A stretch of 64,000 nt of DNA from Amorphochlora amoebiformis (GCA_054601695.1 BAAHQB010000045.1:744001-808000); one strand, 5' to 3'; shown: positions 1-17,182, numbered from the stretch's first letter. Made by a program: numbers and translations. The notes: generated by a model from the sequence alone, not told the origin.

Positions 1-62
<62 letters not shown>

Positions 63-103
63 ATGTATGTATATATATATATATATAAATATACATACAG
101 TTA

Positions 104-147
<44 letters not shown>

Positions 148-160
148 CGTGTGTATATAT
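1..160. repeat. (TA)n microsatellite
   Basis: Almost pure TA dinucleotide from the left edge, with a few TG/CA interruptions. The open frames across it (YIYIY) are translations of the repeat. It appears to be the intron just downstream of the minus-strand exon at 183-217, whose donor lies at 177-182. Confidence 0.95.
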
Positions 161-182
161 AGAAAGTAGAATAAGCCCTTAC

Positions 183-1425
183 CAGCCTTCGACGTTGTAT
201 TGCGACCAACGTATTTCCTTCAGGTTAGGGTTAGGGTTACGGTCAGGGTTAGGGTTAGGGTTAGGGTTAAAGTTAAGGTTAGGTTTAGGGTATTAAAGTG
301 TACTTTAGTGCTAAAACCATTTTCTTAGTTTCATAAGGGTTAGGGTTAGAGTTGGGGAGGATTAGGGTTTGGGAGCGAGGCCAGGTTTTGGTTAGGTTTA
401 GGGTTAGGGTTAGGGTTAGGGTTAGAAGGTTAGGGTTAGGGTTAGGGTTAGAGGGTTAGGGTTAAGGTTAGGGTTAGAATTCCAAGCCCCTCCACTTTGT
501 CGAACCCTAACCCTTGTTCGAAACTCACACCCTAACCCTAACCCTTAGCCTACCAGAGTTCTAATCCTAATCTTAACTATTAGTCGAGCGTCTAATCCTA
601 ACCCTAACCATCGGCTGAACGTCTAATCCCAACCCTAGCCATTAACCTAACCCTAACTATTAGCTAAGCCTCGACCATTAGCCAAACTTCTAATAATAAT
701 CCTAACTATTAGCGAATCCTATAATCCTAACCCTAACCATTAGCCTAACCGCAACCATTAGTTAAGCACCTACTCTTAAGCACCTACTCTTAAGCACCTA
801 CTCTTAAGTACCTACCCAAAGGATTAAACTTACCGATTCCTTACTCGAAAGTAGCTAACTATAAACACACCCTAGGGTTATACCCTTAATCTTCAGTTTT
901 AATTCAAGATTAGGTTAAAGATTTCGCTAATGGTTAGAGTAATTAAGATTAGGTTAAAGATTTGGGTAATGGTTAGGGTAATTATTAGAAGTTTGGCTAA
1001 AGGTTAGGAGTAATTATTAGAGGTTTGGCTAATGGTTAGGGGTAATTATCAGAAGTTTGGCTAATGGTTAGGGTAATTATTAGAGGTTTGGCTAATGCTT
1101 GGGGTTATTATTAGAAGTTTGGCTAATGGTTAGGGTTATTATTAGAGGTTTGGCTAATGCTTGGGGTTATTATTAAAAGTTTGGCTAATGCTTGGGGTTA
1201 TTATTAGAAGTTTGGCTAATGGTTAGGGTAATTATTAGAAGTCTGGCTACTGCTTGGGGTTATTATTAGAGGTTTGGCTAATGCTTTGGGTTATTATTAG
1301 AAGTTTAAGAGTAGGTACTTAAGAGTAGGTACTTAAGAGTAAGGGTATAGGTTATGGGTGGGTTTAACCCTTGTTAGAGGTGTCTTTGACTTCTGAGTCC
1401 TCTGTTATACCGAACTGTATATACG

Positions 1426-1460
<35 letters not shown>

Positions 1461-1598
1461 GCATGTATATATATGTATGTATGTATATAGGTATATATAT
1501 ACACACACATATATATATATATATATATATGCATGTATATGCATATTCGTATTTTATGTCTTTTGTTGTGTATTAACGTATTTCTACATGTTTACATT

Positions 1599-1649
<51 letters not shown>

Positions 1650-1670
1650 GTATTTCTGCATGTTTACATT

Positions 1671-1724
<54 letters not shown>

Positions 1725-1792
1725 CACATATATATATATATATATATGTATGTATATATGTATGTATGTATAATATACACACATATGTGTAC

Positions 1793-1844
<52 letters not shown>

Positions 1845-2036
1845 GTGAACATACATGTACAACATACCTGAATATCTACATACATACGTACTTATCCACA
1901 GTATATATTTATATAGATATATGTATGTATAATAATATATGTAATATATTTTTATACATTTACTGATATTTCAAAATACGTACATACACACATTCAAACA
2001 CAAATTCTGAGTATAAGCAATCCCACCATACATACA

Positions 2037-2088
<52 letters not shown>

Positions 2089-2099
2089 TATATATATAT

Positions 2100-2133
<34 letters not shown>

Positions 2134-2345
2134 GTATACACATATATAACATATACATATCAATATATGTATATATATATACACATATAAATACATATAA
2201 ACATGCACACGCCAAACCTGATCCCTCCGTAACTCCGAAACCAGCTCCCGCCATTTCTCCTCACTCAATGCCTCCTCCTCGCCTCCCCCCTCGCGCTCTC
2301 CCCTCCTCACTCGCTTCAGCCCCCTCTCCCCCCCTCCTCCCTCTC
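183..2345 (-). CDS. Uncertain minus-strand exon series, product unknown, partial
   Basis: Three exon-like segments read leftward. The first ends at 2218 (5' edge unclear, about 2345) and is Glu/Arg-rich, finishing [17 protein letters not shown] before donor GTTTGG. The second, 1369-1414, reads [15 protein letters not shown] between acceptor TACAG and donor GTTAAA. The third, 183-217, lies between acceptor TGAAG and the strong donor GTAAGG. The first two agree in phase. For the third, two frames are open ([11 protein letters not shown], or [11 protein letters not shown], which matches the phase of a direct splice). No start codon is visible in frame, and the GC-rich first segment overlaps the region just after the stop of the next gene (2487). 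I do not recognise the product. It may continue beyond the left edge. Confidence 0.33.
219..487. repeat. Telomere-type TTAGGG block
   Basis: Imperfect GGGTTA hexamers on the plus strand, with variants such as GGGTTACGGTCA and AGGTTTA. They lie between minus-strand exon candidates at 183-217 and 1369-1414, so they are probably intronic there. Confidence 0.9.
518..1345. repeat. Inverted pair of TTAGGG-related ~30-bp arrays
   Basis: The left arm (about 560-830) carries units such as CTAACCATTAGCCAAACTTC and then CACCTACTCTTAAG repeats. The right arm (about 940-1345) carries the reverse complement: ten or more ~30-bp units of the form TATTAGAAGTTTGGCTAATGGTTAGGG, then AGAGTAGGTACTTAAG repeats. 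The arms face each other around a unique ~100-bp spacer near 830-940, giving a large imperfect palindrome. No gene is seen inside. Confidence 0.8.
1420..2205. repeat. (TA)n-rich intron-like DNA
   Basis: TA tracts with an internal near-duplicate (ACGTATTTCTACATGTTTACATTTATG at about 1575-1603 and again at 1648-1676). No coding exon was recognised between the exon candidates at 1414 and 2218. Confidence 0.85.
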
Positions 2346-2486
2346 TAATTTTCCTCACCTTTGGCTTCCGAAACCCCCCTTGGCTTCCGCCGGCCCCTGA
2401 GCCCAACACACGTGTCTCACATCCCCCTGGATTCTGAGGATTCTGGGTTCCAGTAGTTGGGTTCTGAGGGTCTTGGGTCCCGGGGG

Positions 2487-3173
2487 TTAGGTTCCGAGGG
2501 CCTTGGGTTCCGGGGGTTGGGTTTCCGAGCCCCTGGGTTCCGGGGAGGGTGAAGGGAGTATATCCGGCGGTGTGCGCAGCGAGGAGAAGCTGAGGGCTGG
2601 GTTAGGGTTAGGGTTAGGGTTAGGGTTAGGGTTAGGGTTAGGGTTAGGGTTAGGGTTAGGGTTAGGGTTACGGTTATGGTTAGGATTAGATTTACGGTTA
2701 GGGTTAGGGTTAGGGTTGGGTTAGGGTTAGGTTAGGGTTAGGATCAGAGTTACGGTTAGGTTATTAGGGTTAAGGTTAGGGTTAGATTTAGTTGTTTTTA
2801 ATATTTACTGGCGATTAATGAGGTCGTTGAGAGCGGCAGTTAGCCCTAGGGTTAGGGTTAGGGTTAGGGTTAGGGTTAGGGTTAGGGTTAGGGTTAGGTA
2901 TATTTGCCTGGGTCGTTAGAGGCAAAGATTGGTTCGAGAAGCCCTGCGCGGGTCAGAGGGGGGATAAGAGGGTTCGGAATCCAGCTGTGTAGTATATATA
3001 TGAGATTACATATATACATATATATATATATATGTATATATATATGTGTATATATACATATATATAAATATCTATATATTATGTATAAATGTATATAGAT
3101 TTATTTTGTCTACATATCTACATAACATTTATGTAAATTTATATATTAATATGTATATATAATGAATAATATC

Positions 3174-3204
<31 letters not shown>

Positions 3205-3320
3205 GTATGAATATATATATATATATATACATATATATGTACGTTAAGTGTAAATACGTACAAGGATATTATTTAGATGTATGTAATTATCTGTACTATT
3301 CACGACATGTACATGCTTAA

Positions 3321-3355
<35 letters not shown>

Positions 3356-3373
3356 ATAATTGTATGAAGGAAA

Positions 3374-3405
<32 letters not shown>

Positions 3406-3425
3406 GTGTGTACATCTTTTCTTGC

Positions 3426-3469
<44 letters not shown>

Positions 3470-3473
3470 TACT

Positions 3474-3514
<41 letters not shown>

Positions 3515-3571
3515 AATGTCATATATATGACACTTGATGTGTGATGTGTATGTAATTAATATAATATGAAC

Positions 3572-3603
<32 letters not shown>

Positions 3604-3757
3604 TAGATATATATATAAGATATAAATAGTAAAAATATATATATATAAATAAATATAATATATATAATATATATATATATATATATAAATATATTATATA
3701 AATATATATATATAGATAAATATATATGTCATGTATATCACACTTGATATGTGACAT

Positions 3758-3798
<41 letters not shown>

Positions 3799-3909
3799 AA
3801 CATATATATGAATAAATATATATACATATATGCTATATATATGACACTTGATGTGTGACGTATGTAAGTTTACGTTTTACCTAAGGAATTACGCTAGGCG
3901 TAATAGATG

Positions 3910-3968
<59 letters not shown>

Positions 3969-4035
3969 AATATGTATATTATATAAACATACATACATAT
4001 ATATACATATATATATATATATAAATATGTATATT

Positions 4036-4082
<47 letters not shown>

Positions 4083-4170
4083 ACTTGATATGTGATATAT
4101 GTAATATTAGATATACCTAAGAACTTGTGCTAGGCGAAACATTCGGTCGTAGCATGTCTAAATAGCCATA

Positions 4171-4218
<48 letters not shown>

Positions 4219-4567
4219 CAAATATGTATATATGTATGTATATACAGTAGCATGTCCACATTTCAATAGTTTTATCCAAAATACATACATACATATATAT
4301 ATATATGTATATATATATATACATATATACATATATATATATATATATGTATATAAATATATATATATATATATACATATGTATATGTATATATATATAT
4401 ATATATATTATAGCCATTCAATACATATATAATATATATATATATATATGTTATATAATATATATATATATATATGTGAATGTATATAATATATATATAG
4501 AAACATGTCTGAGGAGTGACGATATCTTTTATTCAAATATATAGGTATAATATTACAACAATATATG

Positions 4568-4627
<60 letters not shown>

Positions 4628-4705
4628 ATAGATGATACATGGATGATAATATATATATATATAGATATTTATATACATATATATTTATATATACACATGT
4701 ATGTG

Positions 4706-4746
<41 letters not shown>

Positions 4747-4794
4747 CAGTATAAATTATATTTGTATACGTTCATATTAACATGACATATATAT

Positions 4795-4880
<86 letters not shown>

Positions 4881-6482
4881 TATACATTTATATATAACTA
4901 CAATTAATATATTATAACAAAATATATATATATATATTTATATATTCTATTTTTTAAAACCCATCATGAAAACTGGGAATACAACCCCCAAAATCCACCA
5001 CAAGTCTAACTCTAGCCCTAACCCTAACCCTAACCCTAACCCTAACCCTAACCCTAACCCTAACCCTAACCCTAACCCTAACCCTAACCCTAACCCTAAC
5101 CCCGAACTCTAACCCTAACCCTAACCCTAACCCTAACCCTAACCCTAACCCTAACCTTATCGCTCTCCTTTGAGAGGTAATCTCCCACAATCCTACCGGG
5201 TAGAGTTATGGTTAGGGTTAGGGTTAAAGTTAGGGTTAGGGTTAGGGTTAGGGTTAGGGTTAGGGTTAGGATTAGGGTTAGTTTCGGGTTAGGGTTAGAA
5301 TTAGGGTTAGGGTTAGGGTTAGGGTTAGAGTTAGGGTAAGGGTTACAGTCAGGTTTAGAGTTCGGGTTAGTGTTGATTAGGGTTCGGGTTAGGGTTAAGG
5401 TTAGGGTTAGGGTTGGGTTCAGGTTCGGATTAGGTTAGGGTTAGGGTTAGGGTTAGGGTTAGAGTTAGGGTTAGGGTTAGAGTTAGGGTTTTAGGTTTAG
5501 GGTTATGATACATATATATATATATTATATATATATATATGTATATATAAACAACCATATCCATATATCCACACAAACTAATAAGAAAGACACTCGTTAT
5601 ATCCTTATCTCAGGAACCAAATACCTCTAAATGTAAGCACATATCTACATATCCACATATCTACATATCCACATATCCGTATCTCACATATCCACATATC
5701 CACATATCTACATATCCACATATCTACATATCTACATATCCACATATCCACATATCTGCATATCTACATAACTAAAGATATCCCTAATGACTTATTTCAG
5801 GAGTCAAAATCCCTACGGGGGTTTTCCTCCACATATAAACCCATTCATATCCACATAACTACATATCCACATATCCACATATCTACATATCCACATATCT
5901 ACATATCTACATATGTATATAAAGATATCCTAATGACCTTATTTCAGGAATCAAATCCCTACGGGGTGGTTTTCCTCCAGACATAATTATTCCCATTAAT
6001 AGGCTTGCAATCTCCCTCGGGGCTGCGTCTATAGTTATTAGGATTAGGGTTAGGAGGGGTTAGGGTTAGGGTTAGGGTTAGGGTTAGGGTTAGGGTTAGG
6101 GTTAGGGTTAGGGTTAGGGTTAGGGTTAGGGTTAATGTTAGAGTTAGGGTTAGGGATACGGTTAGGGTTAGGGTTTGACTGGTGTTAGGGTTAATGTTAG
6201 TGTTCGGGTTAGGGATAGGGATAGGGTTAGGGTAAGGTTTAGGGTAGGGTTAGGGTTAGGGTTGGGTTAGGGTTAGGGTTAGGGTTAGGGTTAGGGTAGG
6301 GGTTAGGGTTAGGGTAGTTTAGATTAGGGTTTGGCTGGGCTAGGTTTGGGTTTTAGGGTTAGGGTTGAGTTAGGATTAGGGTTAGGGTTACGGTTAGGCT
6401 TAGGGTTAGGGTTAGGGTTAGGTATATTAGACCTGAAGAGAGCGTTTGGAGAGATGGGGATGGATTTATGCGTAGGATCGAC
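2487..6482 (-). CDS. Unidentified multi-exon gene, C-terminal 143 codons
   Basis: Eight exons chain without a phase break: 6433..6482, 5963..6028, 5156..5192, 4505..4525, 4117..4157, 2908..2984, 2809..2845 and 2487..2589. They total 432 nt, 143 codons plus TAA at 2489-2487. Recognisable stretches in order are [70 protein letters not shown] and [10 protein letters not shown]; the tail is Pro/Ser/Glu-rich ([20 protein letters not shown]). All introns start GT except the one after 2908, which starts GC (GCAAAT). Two introns (2590-2808 and 2846-2907) are almost wholly CCCTAA repeat. Boundary copies flank exons 4117-4157 and 5963-6028, as seen for well-identified genes in this window. I do not recognise the family, and the start lies upstream of 6482. 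The chain rests on phase agreement and protein-like composition, not on homology. Confidence 0.62.
2590..2907 (-). repeat. Telomere-type repeats forming two short introns
   Basis: Bases 2600-2790 and 2847-2898 are runs of GGGTTA on the plus strand, so the minus-strand gene reads CCCTAA. The exon at 2809-2845 sits between them. Its acceptor is the CCCTAG that ends the second run, and CTAAC, which resembles a branch-site consensus, is repeated just upstream. Confidence 0.7.
2985..4116. repeat. (TA)n intron with exon-boundary copies
   Basis: A TA-rich intron of the gene at 2487-6482. Around 3520-3545, 3725-3765 and 3832-3912 it carries degenerate copies of the end of exon 4117-4157 and its downstream intron (CCTAAGGAATTACGCTAGGC at 3881-3900, against CCTAAGAACTTGTGCTAGGC at 4116-4135, with ACTTGATGTGTGA nearby). 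Confidence 0.7.
5006..5515. repeat. Telomere-type block switching from C-strand to G-strand
   Basis: CCCTAA hexamers fill 5010-5155. After the small exon at 5156-5192, GGGTTA hexamers fill 5208-5510, so the block changes orientation across the exon. On the minus strand the exon's donor (GTTAGG) is the first repeat of the C-strand run. Confidence 0.85.
5570..5930. repeat. CATATCCACATATCTA minisatellite with exon copy
   Basis: Tandem CATATCCACATATCTA-type units, about 12-24 bp. At about 5787-5830 there is a copy of the end of exon 5963-6028 with its donor and the following intron bases (CTTATTTCAGGAGTCAAAAT, then CCCTACGGGGGTTTTCCTCC), matching 5938-5977. Confidence 0.75.
6043..6425. repeat. 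Telomere-type TTAGGG block
   Basis: GGGTTA runs with variants, lying between the minus-strand exons 5963-6028 and 6433-6482 and therefore inside an intron. No other content is seen. Confidence 0.85.
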
Positions 6483-6704
6483 CTATATATGTGCGTATTC
6501 TATATATAGTTATATATATATATATACAATGATTAACCCTAATCGTAACCCTAACCATAATCCTAACCCTAACCCTAACCCTAAACCTACCTAACCCTAA
6601 ACCTAACCATAACATTAACCCTAACCCTAACCCTAACCCTAAACCTAACCCTAACCCTAACCCTTAACCCTAACCCTAACCCTCATCTAATCCCCAGTAC
6701 AATT

Positions 6705-11258
<4,554 letters not shown>

Positions 11259-11269
11259 CTTTAAAATCA

Positions 11270-12290
<1,021 letters not shown>

Positions 12291-12299
12291 TATATATAC

Positions 12300-12422
12300 C
12301 TAAGAAAGCAGTAAGGGGTCCAAGTCGTAGGTCTTTAAACGACTTCGTACCCAAATATGACTATAATATATATATATACCTAAGAAAGCAGTAAGGGGTC
12401 CAAGTCGTAGGTCTTCAAACGA
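12300..12422 (-). other. Two tandem 43-nt exon copies
   Basis: Minus-strand segments 12380..12422 and 12300..12342 are near-identical, each with an acceptor (GAAG) and donor (GTATAT). They read [14 protein letters not shown] and [14 protein letters not shown]. The copied unit is about 80 bp including flanking intron. At 43 nt, splicing in both would shift the frame, so one is a spare copy or they are alternatives. The upper copy follows in phase from exon 12862-12906. Confidence 0.5.
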
Positions 12423-12455
12423 CTTCGTACCCAAATATGACTATAATATATATAA

Positions 12456-12498
<43 letters not shown>

Positions 12499-12607
12499 GT
12501 ATAATGTATGTTTTATATATATGTACATAAGAATATATATATAATATATATATATATATATGTGTGTGTGTATGTATGCATATATAGGTGTGTGGGTATA
12601 TATATAC

Positions 12608-12655
<48 letters not shown>

Positions 12656-12698
12656 TACGTAAATAGACACAAATGGACACAGTATGTCTATAAATGTA

Positions 12699-12742
<44 letters not shown>

Positions 12743-12796
12743 TATACATATACATACATATATACGTAAATAGATACAGTGTGTCTATAAATGTAA

Positions 12797-12851
<55 letters not shown>

Positions 12852-12861
12852 TGTGGATTAC

Positions 12862-12906
12862 CACAATCAAGTTCTCTACGTTGCTCTCCAAGTTCTTATA
12901 ATCACC
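12862..12906 (-). other. Coding exon, gene unknown
   Basis: A 45-nt minus-strand exon reading GDYKNLESNVENLIV, phase 0 at both ends. Its acceptor CCCTAG is the last unit of the adjoining CCCTAA run, and its donor is GTAATC. It chains in phase with 13578-13610 upstream and 12380-12422 downstream. The gene it belongs to is not identified; it could be an upstream part of the gene at 6705-11258. Confidence 0.55.
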
Positions 12907-13858
12907 CTAGGGTTAGGGTTAGGGTTAGGTTAGGGTTAGGTTCGGGTTAGGGTTAAGGTTAGGGTTAGGGTTAGGGTTTCCATTAAGGTTAGGGTAAGGG
13001 TTAGGGTTAAGGTTAGGGTTACGGTTTCGATTAGGATTAAGGTTTCCATTAGGTTTAGGTTTAGGGTTAGGGTTAGACCCTAACTCTAACCCTCACGCTG
13101 GCCTTAACCCTAGCCCTAAATCCAACCCTAATCCTAGCCGTAATCCTAACCTAAGACATGCTGAATAATCTGATCCTAACAATAACCCTAACCCTAACCT
13201 TAACCTAATCTTAACCCTAATCCTAACCCTAACGCTAACCCTAACCCTAAGCCTGGGTTAGGGTTAGGGTTAGGTTAGGGTTTCCATTAGGGGTTAGGGT
13301 TAGCATTAGGGTTAGGGTTAGGATTAGGGTTAGGGTTAGGGTTAGGATTAGAGTTAGGGTTAGGATTAAGTTATTCAGCATGTCTTAGTCCAAGGACCAT
13401 TGACTGGTTAGATTTAGGGTTAGGGTCTGGGTTAGGGTTAGGGCTAATGTTAAGGCTAAGATTAGTGTTTCTATGAGGGTTAGGGTTAGGGTTAGGGTTA
13501 GGGTTAGGGTTTAAGGTTAGGGTTACGGTTTGGGATAGTGTTAGGGTTGGTTAGGGTTAGGGTTAGGGTTAAAATACCTTTTTCATAGTTTTTACTGTGA
13601 GATGGACGGCCTGGGTTAGGGTTAGGGATTGCGAGAGGGTTAGGGTTAGGGTTAGGGTTAGGGTTAGGATCAGGGTTATGGTTAGGGTTAGGTTTAGGGT
13701 TAGGGTTAGGGTTAGGGTTAGGGGCGAAGGTTAGGGTTAGCGGTTAAGGTTAAGGGTAGGGTTTGGGTTAGGGTTAGGGTTAGGGTTAGGGTGAGGGTTA
13801 GGGTTAGGGTTAGGGTTAGGGTTAGGGTTAGGGTTAGAGTTAGGGTTAGGATTATGGT

Positions 13859-13860
<2 letters not shown>
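12907..13860. repeat. Large telomere-type block with internal inversion
   Basis: GGGTTA on plus at 12907-13076, CCCTAA at 13077-13252, then GGGTTA again to about 13855. The sections 13143-13252 and 13256-13400 are inverted copies and share the non-repeat word GACATGCTGAATAA (forward at 13155-13168, reversed at about 13372-13385). A 33-nt exon candidate lies inside at 13578-13610. Confidence 0.85.
13578..13610 (-). other. 33-nt exon embedded in telomere repeats
   Basis: The minus strand reads AVHLTVKTMKK between acceptor CCCAG and donor GTATTT, phase 0 at both ends, with CCCTAA repeats within about 10 bases on each side. It is in phase with the next exon candidate (12862-12906). Confidence 0.45.
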
Positions 13861-13900
<40 letters not shown>

Positions 13901-13960
13901 GTGTACCTATGCATGTGTATGTATGCACGCATGCATGTGTATTCGTGTATCTAATATATT

Positions 13961-14010
<50 letters not shown>

Positions 14011-14153
14011 TATATATAGTTATGTTTATCGGATCAGTATGTTTGTACGCATATATAAATAAATAAATAAATAAATATATATATATATATATAAATATAT
14101 ATATTTATATATATATATATATATATATAGGTGTGTGTTTTTGTGTGTATAAC

Positions 14154-14206
14154 GTAGGGTTTCTTGTTCAACGATAGATTGCAGATTTGCTTTGGAGAGC
14201 GTATGA

Positions 14207-14269
<63 letters not shown>

Positions 14270-14331
14270 GTATATATATATATATACTGTGTAACGTAGG
14301 GTTACTTGGTGAACGATAGATTGAAGGTTTG
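14154..14331 (-). other. Two tandem 36-nt exon copies with both splice sites
   Basis: 14154..14189 and 14296..14331 each have acceptor CTCCAAAG and donor GTTATA or GTTACA. The frame open in both reads [11 protein letters not shown] and [11 protein letters not shown]. The length is a multiple of three, so both could be spliced in without a frame change. A further partial copy of the upstream flank is near 14645-14664. Other frames are also open in one of the copies, so the translation is not certain. Confidence 0.45.
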
Positions 14332-14401
14332 CTTTGGAGAGCGTATAAGGCGTTTTGTCCTTATTCGCATATCTGTACGTAATATGTGCATACATATATG
14401 A

Positions 14402-14495
<94 letters not shown>

Positions 14496-14579
14496 ATAGA
14501 TTTACATATATGTACATACTTGCATATATAATTACACATATATATATATATTTATAGATATATGTATATATATATATGC

Positions 14580-14622
<43 letters not shown>

Positions 14623-14693
14623 CATATATATAAAGATATATATTTAGAGAGTGTATGAGGATGTGGCTTTATTGTATATCACGTGTAGTACGT

Positions 14694-14755
<62 letters not shown>

Positions 14756-14830
14756 ATAATTATGTACAAAGATATAATATAGATATATATTATATATATG
14801 TGTGTATAATTATGTACAAAGATACACTTG

Positions 14831-14864
<34 letters not shown>

Positions 14865-14974
14865 GTATATATGTATATATATATACATATGTGTATATAT
14901 ATATATATATATATTCATGCGTATATATATAGATATATATGTATGTATATGTCTATGTAAATATATATACATAT

Positions 14975-15025
<51 letters not shown>

Positions 15026-15102
15026 TATATCCGTATATACACCTAGAAACATATATTGAGAATGACTCAAAAGCAAAACTCCATTCAACGTATAAATATA
15101 TT

Positions 15103-15137
<35 letters not shown>

Positions 15138-15162
15138 GTATATGTATATATATATATATGAC

Positions 15163-15209
15163 TCAAGCAAAGCCTTCTTGAATGATTTTGGACCCACCCT
15201 GGCCGCAAC
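15163..15209 (-). other. Coding exon candidate with downstream boundary copy
   Basis: A 47-nt segment between acceptor TTTTAG and donor GTCATA. It reads [15 protein letters not shown] in one frame; a second frame is also open. A degenerate copy of its last ~20 bases with the donor lies at about 15059-15090 (GACTCAAAAGCAAAACTCCATTCAAC on plus). Confidence 0.42.
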
Positions 15210-15228
15210 CTAAAATATATATATAATA

Positions 15229-15308
<80 letters not shown>

Positions 15309-15314
15309 ATATTA

Positions 15315-15379
<65 letters not shown>

Positions 15380-15459
15380 TATGTATATATGCATATGTAT
15401 TATATTAAAGGCACCCTTACCGCAGCCCAATGCGAGTGATATGTATGTATGTATACATA

Positions 15460-15491
<32 letters not shown>

Positions 15492-15539
15492 ATATACATA
15501 TATATATATACATATGTGGGTGAGATATAATATATAATA

Positions 15540-15582
<43 letters not shown>

Positions 15583-15607
15583 AAATATATATGCATATAT
15601 AATTCAT

Positions 15608-15645
<38 letters not shown>

Positions 15646-15724
15646 CATAAAACACATCCTAAAACGCCAACCACATATATCTTCCCATATATATTATATA
15701 TGTATGTATGTGTATATATACATT

Positions 15725-15761
<37 letters not shown>

Positions 15762-15885
15762 ATATGTATATTATATAATTATTAGTATATATATATATAT
15801 ACATATATTCATATACATATACATATATACATACATACATAAAGACATGCACACATCCACGAACGCAAACCACACATATCTCCCC

Positions 15886-15935
<50 letters not shown>

Positions 15936-16103
15936 AATATATATATATATATATTCATATACATATACACATACATATACACAACACAACACACCATAAC
16001 ACCAAAAAATAAAACCACAAAAAAAACTACGCGCATAAGTACATACGTACCTCTGAATCAAGCAATATAGACACTCATAGGCACATATAAACACGAAAAT
16101 TAC

Positions 16104-16312
16104 CTGAAGAAAGCTAATGGACCTTCCTTCACACGCGTGCCCTCTAATACCCCTAGCCCCCTCTCTTACGACGACGGGCCACGTGTCACACCTTTTATTC
16201 CGAAAAAAATTTAAAAATATTTTTTTTTTTATTTTTTTTTTTTAATTTTTTTTTTCGATATCTTGTACTGGTGGGATCCTCAGAGATTGTTTCAGCATGT
16301 CTTGGTTCGCCA
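16104..16312 (-). other. Two neighbouring exon candidates, gene unknown
   Basis: 16269..16312 (acceptor CTGAG, donor GTACAA) and 16104..16141 (donor GTAATT). Two phase-consistent readings exist: ANQDMLKQSLRIPP followed by GTRVKEGPLAFF, or GEPRHAETISEDPT followed by the same exon with an acceptor two bases earlier. The T-rich stretch 16203-16255 between them would be intron. Neither reading identifies a family. Confidence 0.42.
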
Positions 16313-16322
16313 CTCAGTTTGC

Positions 16323-16525
16323 GTTAGGGTTAGGGTTAGGGTTTGAGTTGGGGTTAGGATTAGGGTTAGGGTTAGGGTTGGGGTTAGGGTTGGGGTTGGG
16401 TTAGGGTTACGTGAGGGCAGAGAGAGTAGATTTCTCGGCGTCTGGTGGGGTTAGGGTTAGGGTTAGGGTTAGGGTTAGGGTTAGGGTTAGTTGGGTTAGG
16501 GTTAGGGTTAGGGTTAGGTTAGGTT
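16323..16525. repeat. Telomere-type TTAGGG block
   Basis: GGGTTA and GGGTTGGGGTTA hexamers interrupted by a unique ~40 bp at 16408-16447. It lies upstream, on the minus strand, of exon candidate 16269-16312. Confidence 0.88.
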
Positions 16526-16567
16526 GATATGTTTACATATATAAATATATTTATAAACACGTATACA

Positions 16568-16602
<35 letters not shown>

Positions 16603-16714
16603 TATATATATTGTTTATATATATATATATATAAATATAATATATATATATATATATATAATATGTACATACATATATATGTACATATGTACATTATCAT
16701 AACAATATATATTA

Positions 16715-16754
<40 letters not shown>

Positions 16755-16782
16755 TGAGACAATTTATATATATATATGTGTG

Positions 16783-16834
<52 letters not shown>

Positions 16835-16884
16835 CAGTACATATTTATATATATGTATATGTGTATGTGTATATATTTTGTGAC

Positions 16885-16923
16885 CAATAAGGAGCTGAAG
16901 AAGAGACCGAGGGCTGTTTAACC
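16885..16923 (-). other. Exon candidate with upstream boundary copy
   Basis: A 39-nt segment (acceptor ATTTCAG, donor GTCACA) reading [12 protein letters not shown] or, in another open frame, [13 protein letters not shown] diverged copy of the acceptor and most of the exon lies upstream at about 17095-17140, before (TA)n. A further exon-like segment at 17404-17457 reads [18 protein letters not shown] in its longest frame. Confidence 0.4.
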
Positions 16924-16936
16924 CTGAAATATCCTG

Positions 16937-16983
<47 letters not shown>

Positions 16984-17024
16984 AAATATATATATATACA
17001 TATATACATATATATATACATATC

Positions 17025-17082
<58 letters not shown>

Positions 17083-17137
17083 ATATAATATAATAAGCTG
17101 AAAGAGAGACCGGGAGCTGTTTAATCCTGAGATATCC

Positions 17138-17182
<45 letters not shown>

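Larger units (their letters stand above)
13861..16100. repeat. (TA)n-rich stretch between exon candidates
   Basis: TA tracts with TG and ATAA variants. A ~50-bp block (CCACATATATCTTCCCATATATTA type) is present twice, at about 15655-15700 and 15850-15895. Apart from the exon candidates listed separately, nothing coding is seen. Confidence 0.8.

Noticed and set aside
1459-1871. Long [12 protein letters not shown] open frames here and at dozens of other places
   Set aside because: They are translations of (TA)n; TA repeats have no stop codon in some frames. No conserved residues and equal frames on both strands.
4961-5005. Exon reading [15 protein letters not shown] in the gene at 2487-6482
   Set aside because: It breaks the phase chain. 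Skipping it, exon 5156-5192 joins 4505-4525 in phase.
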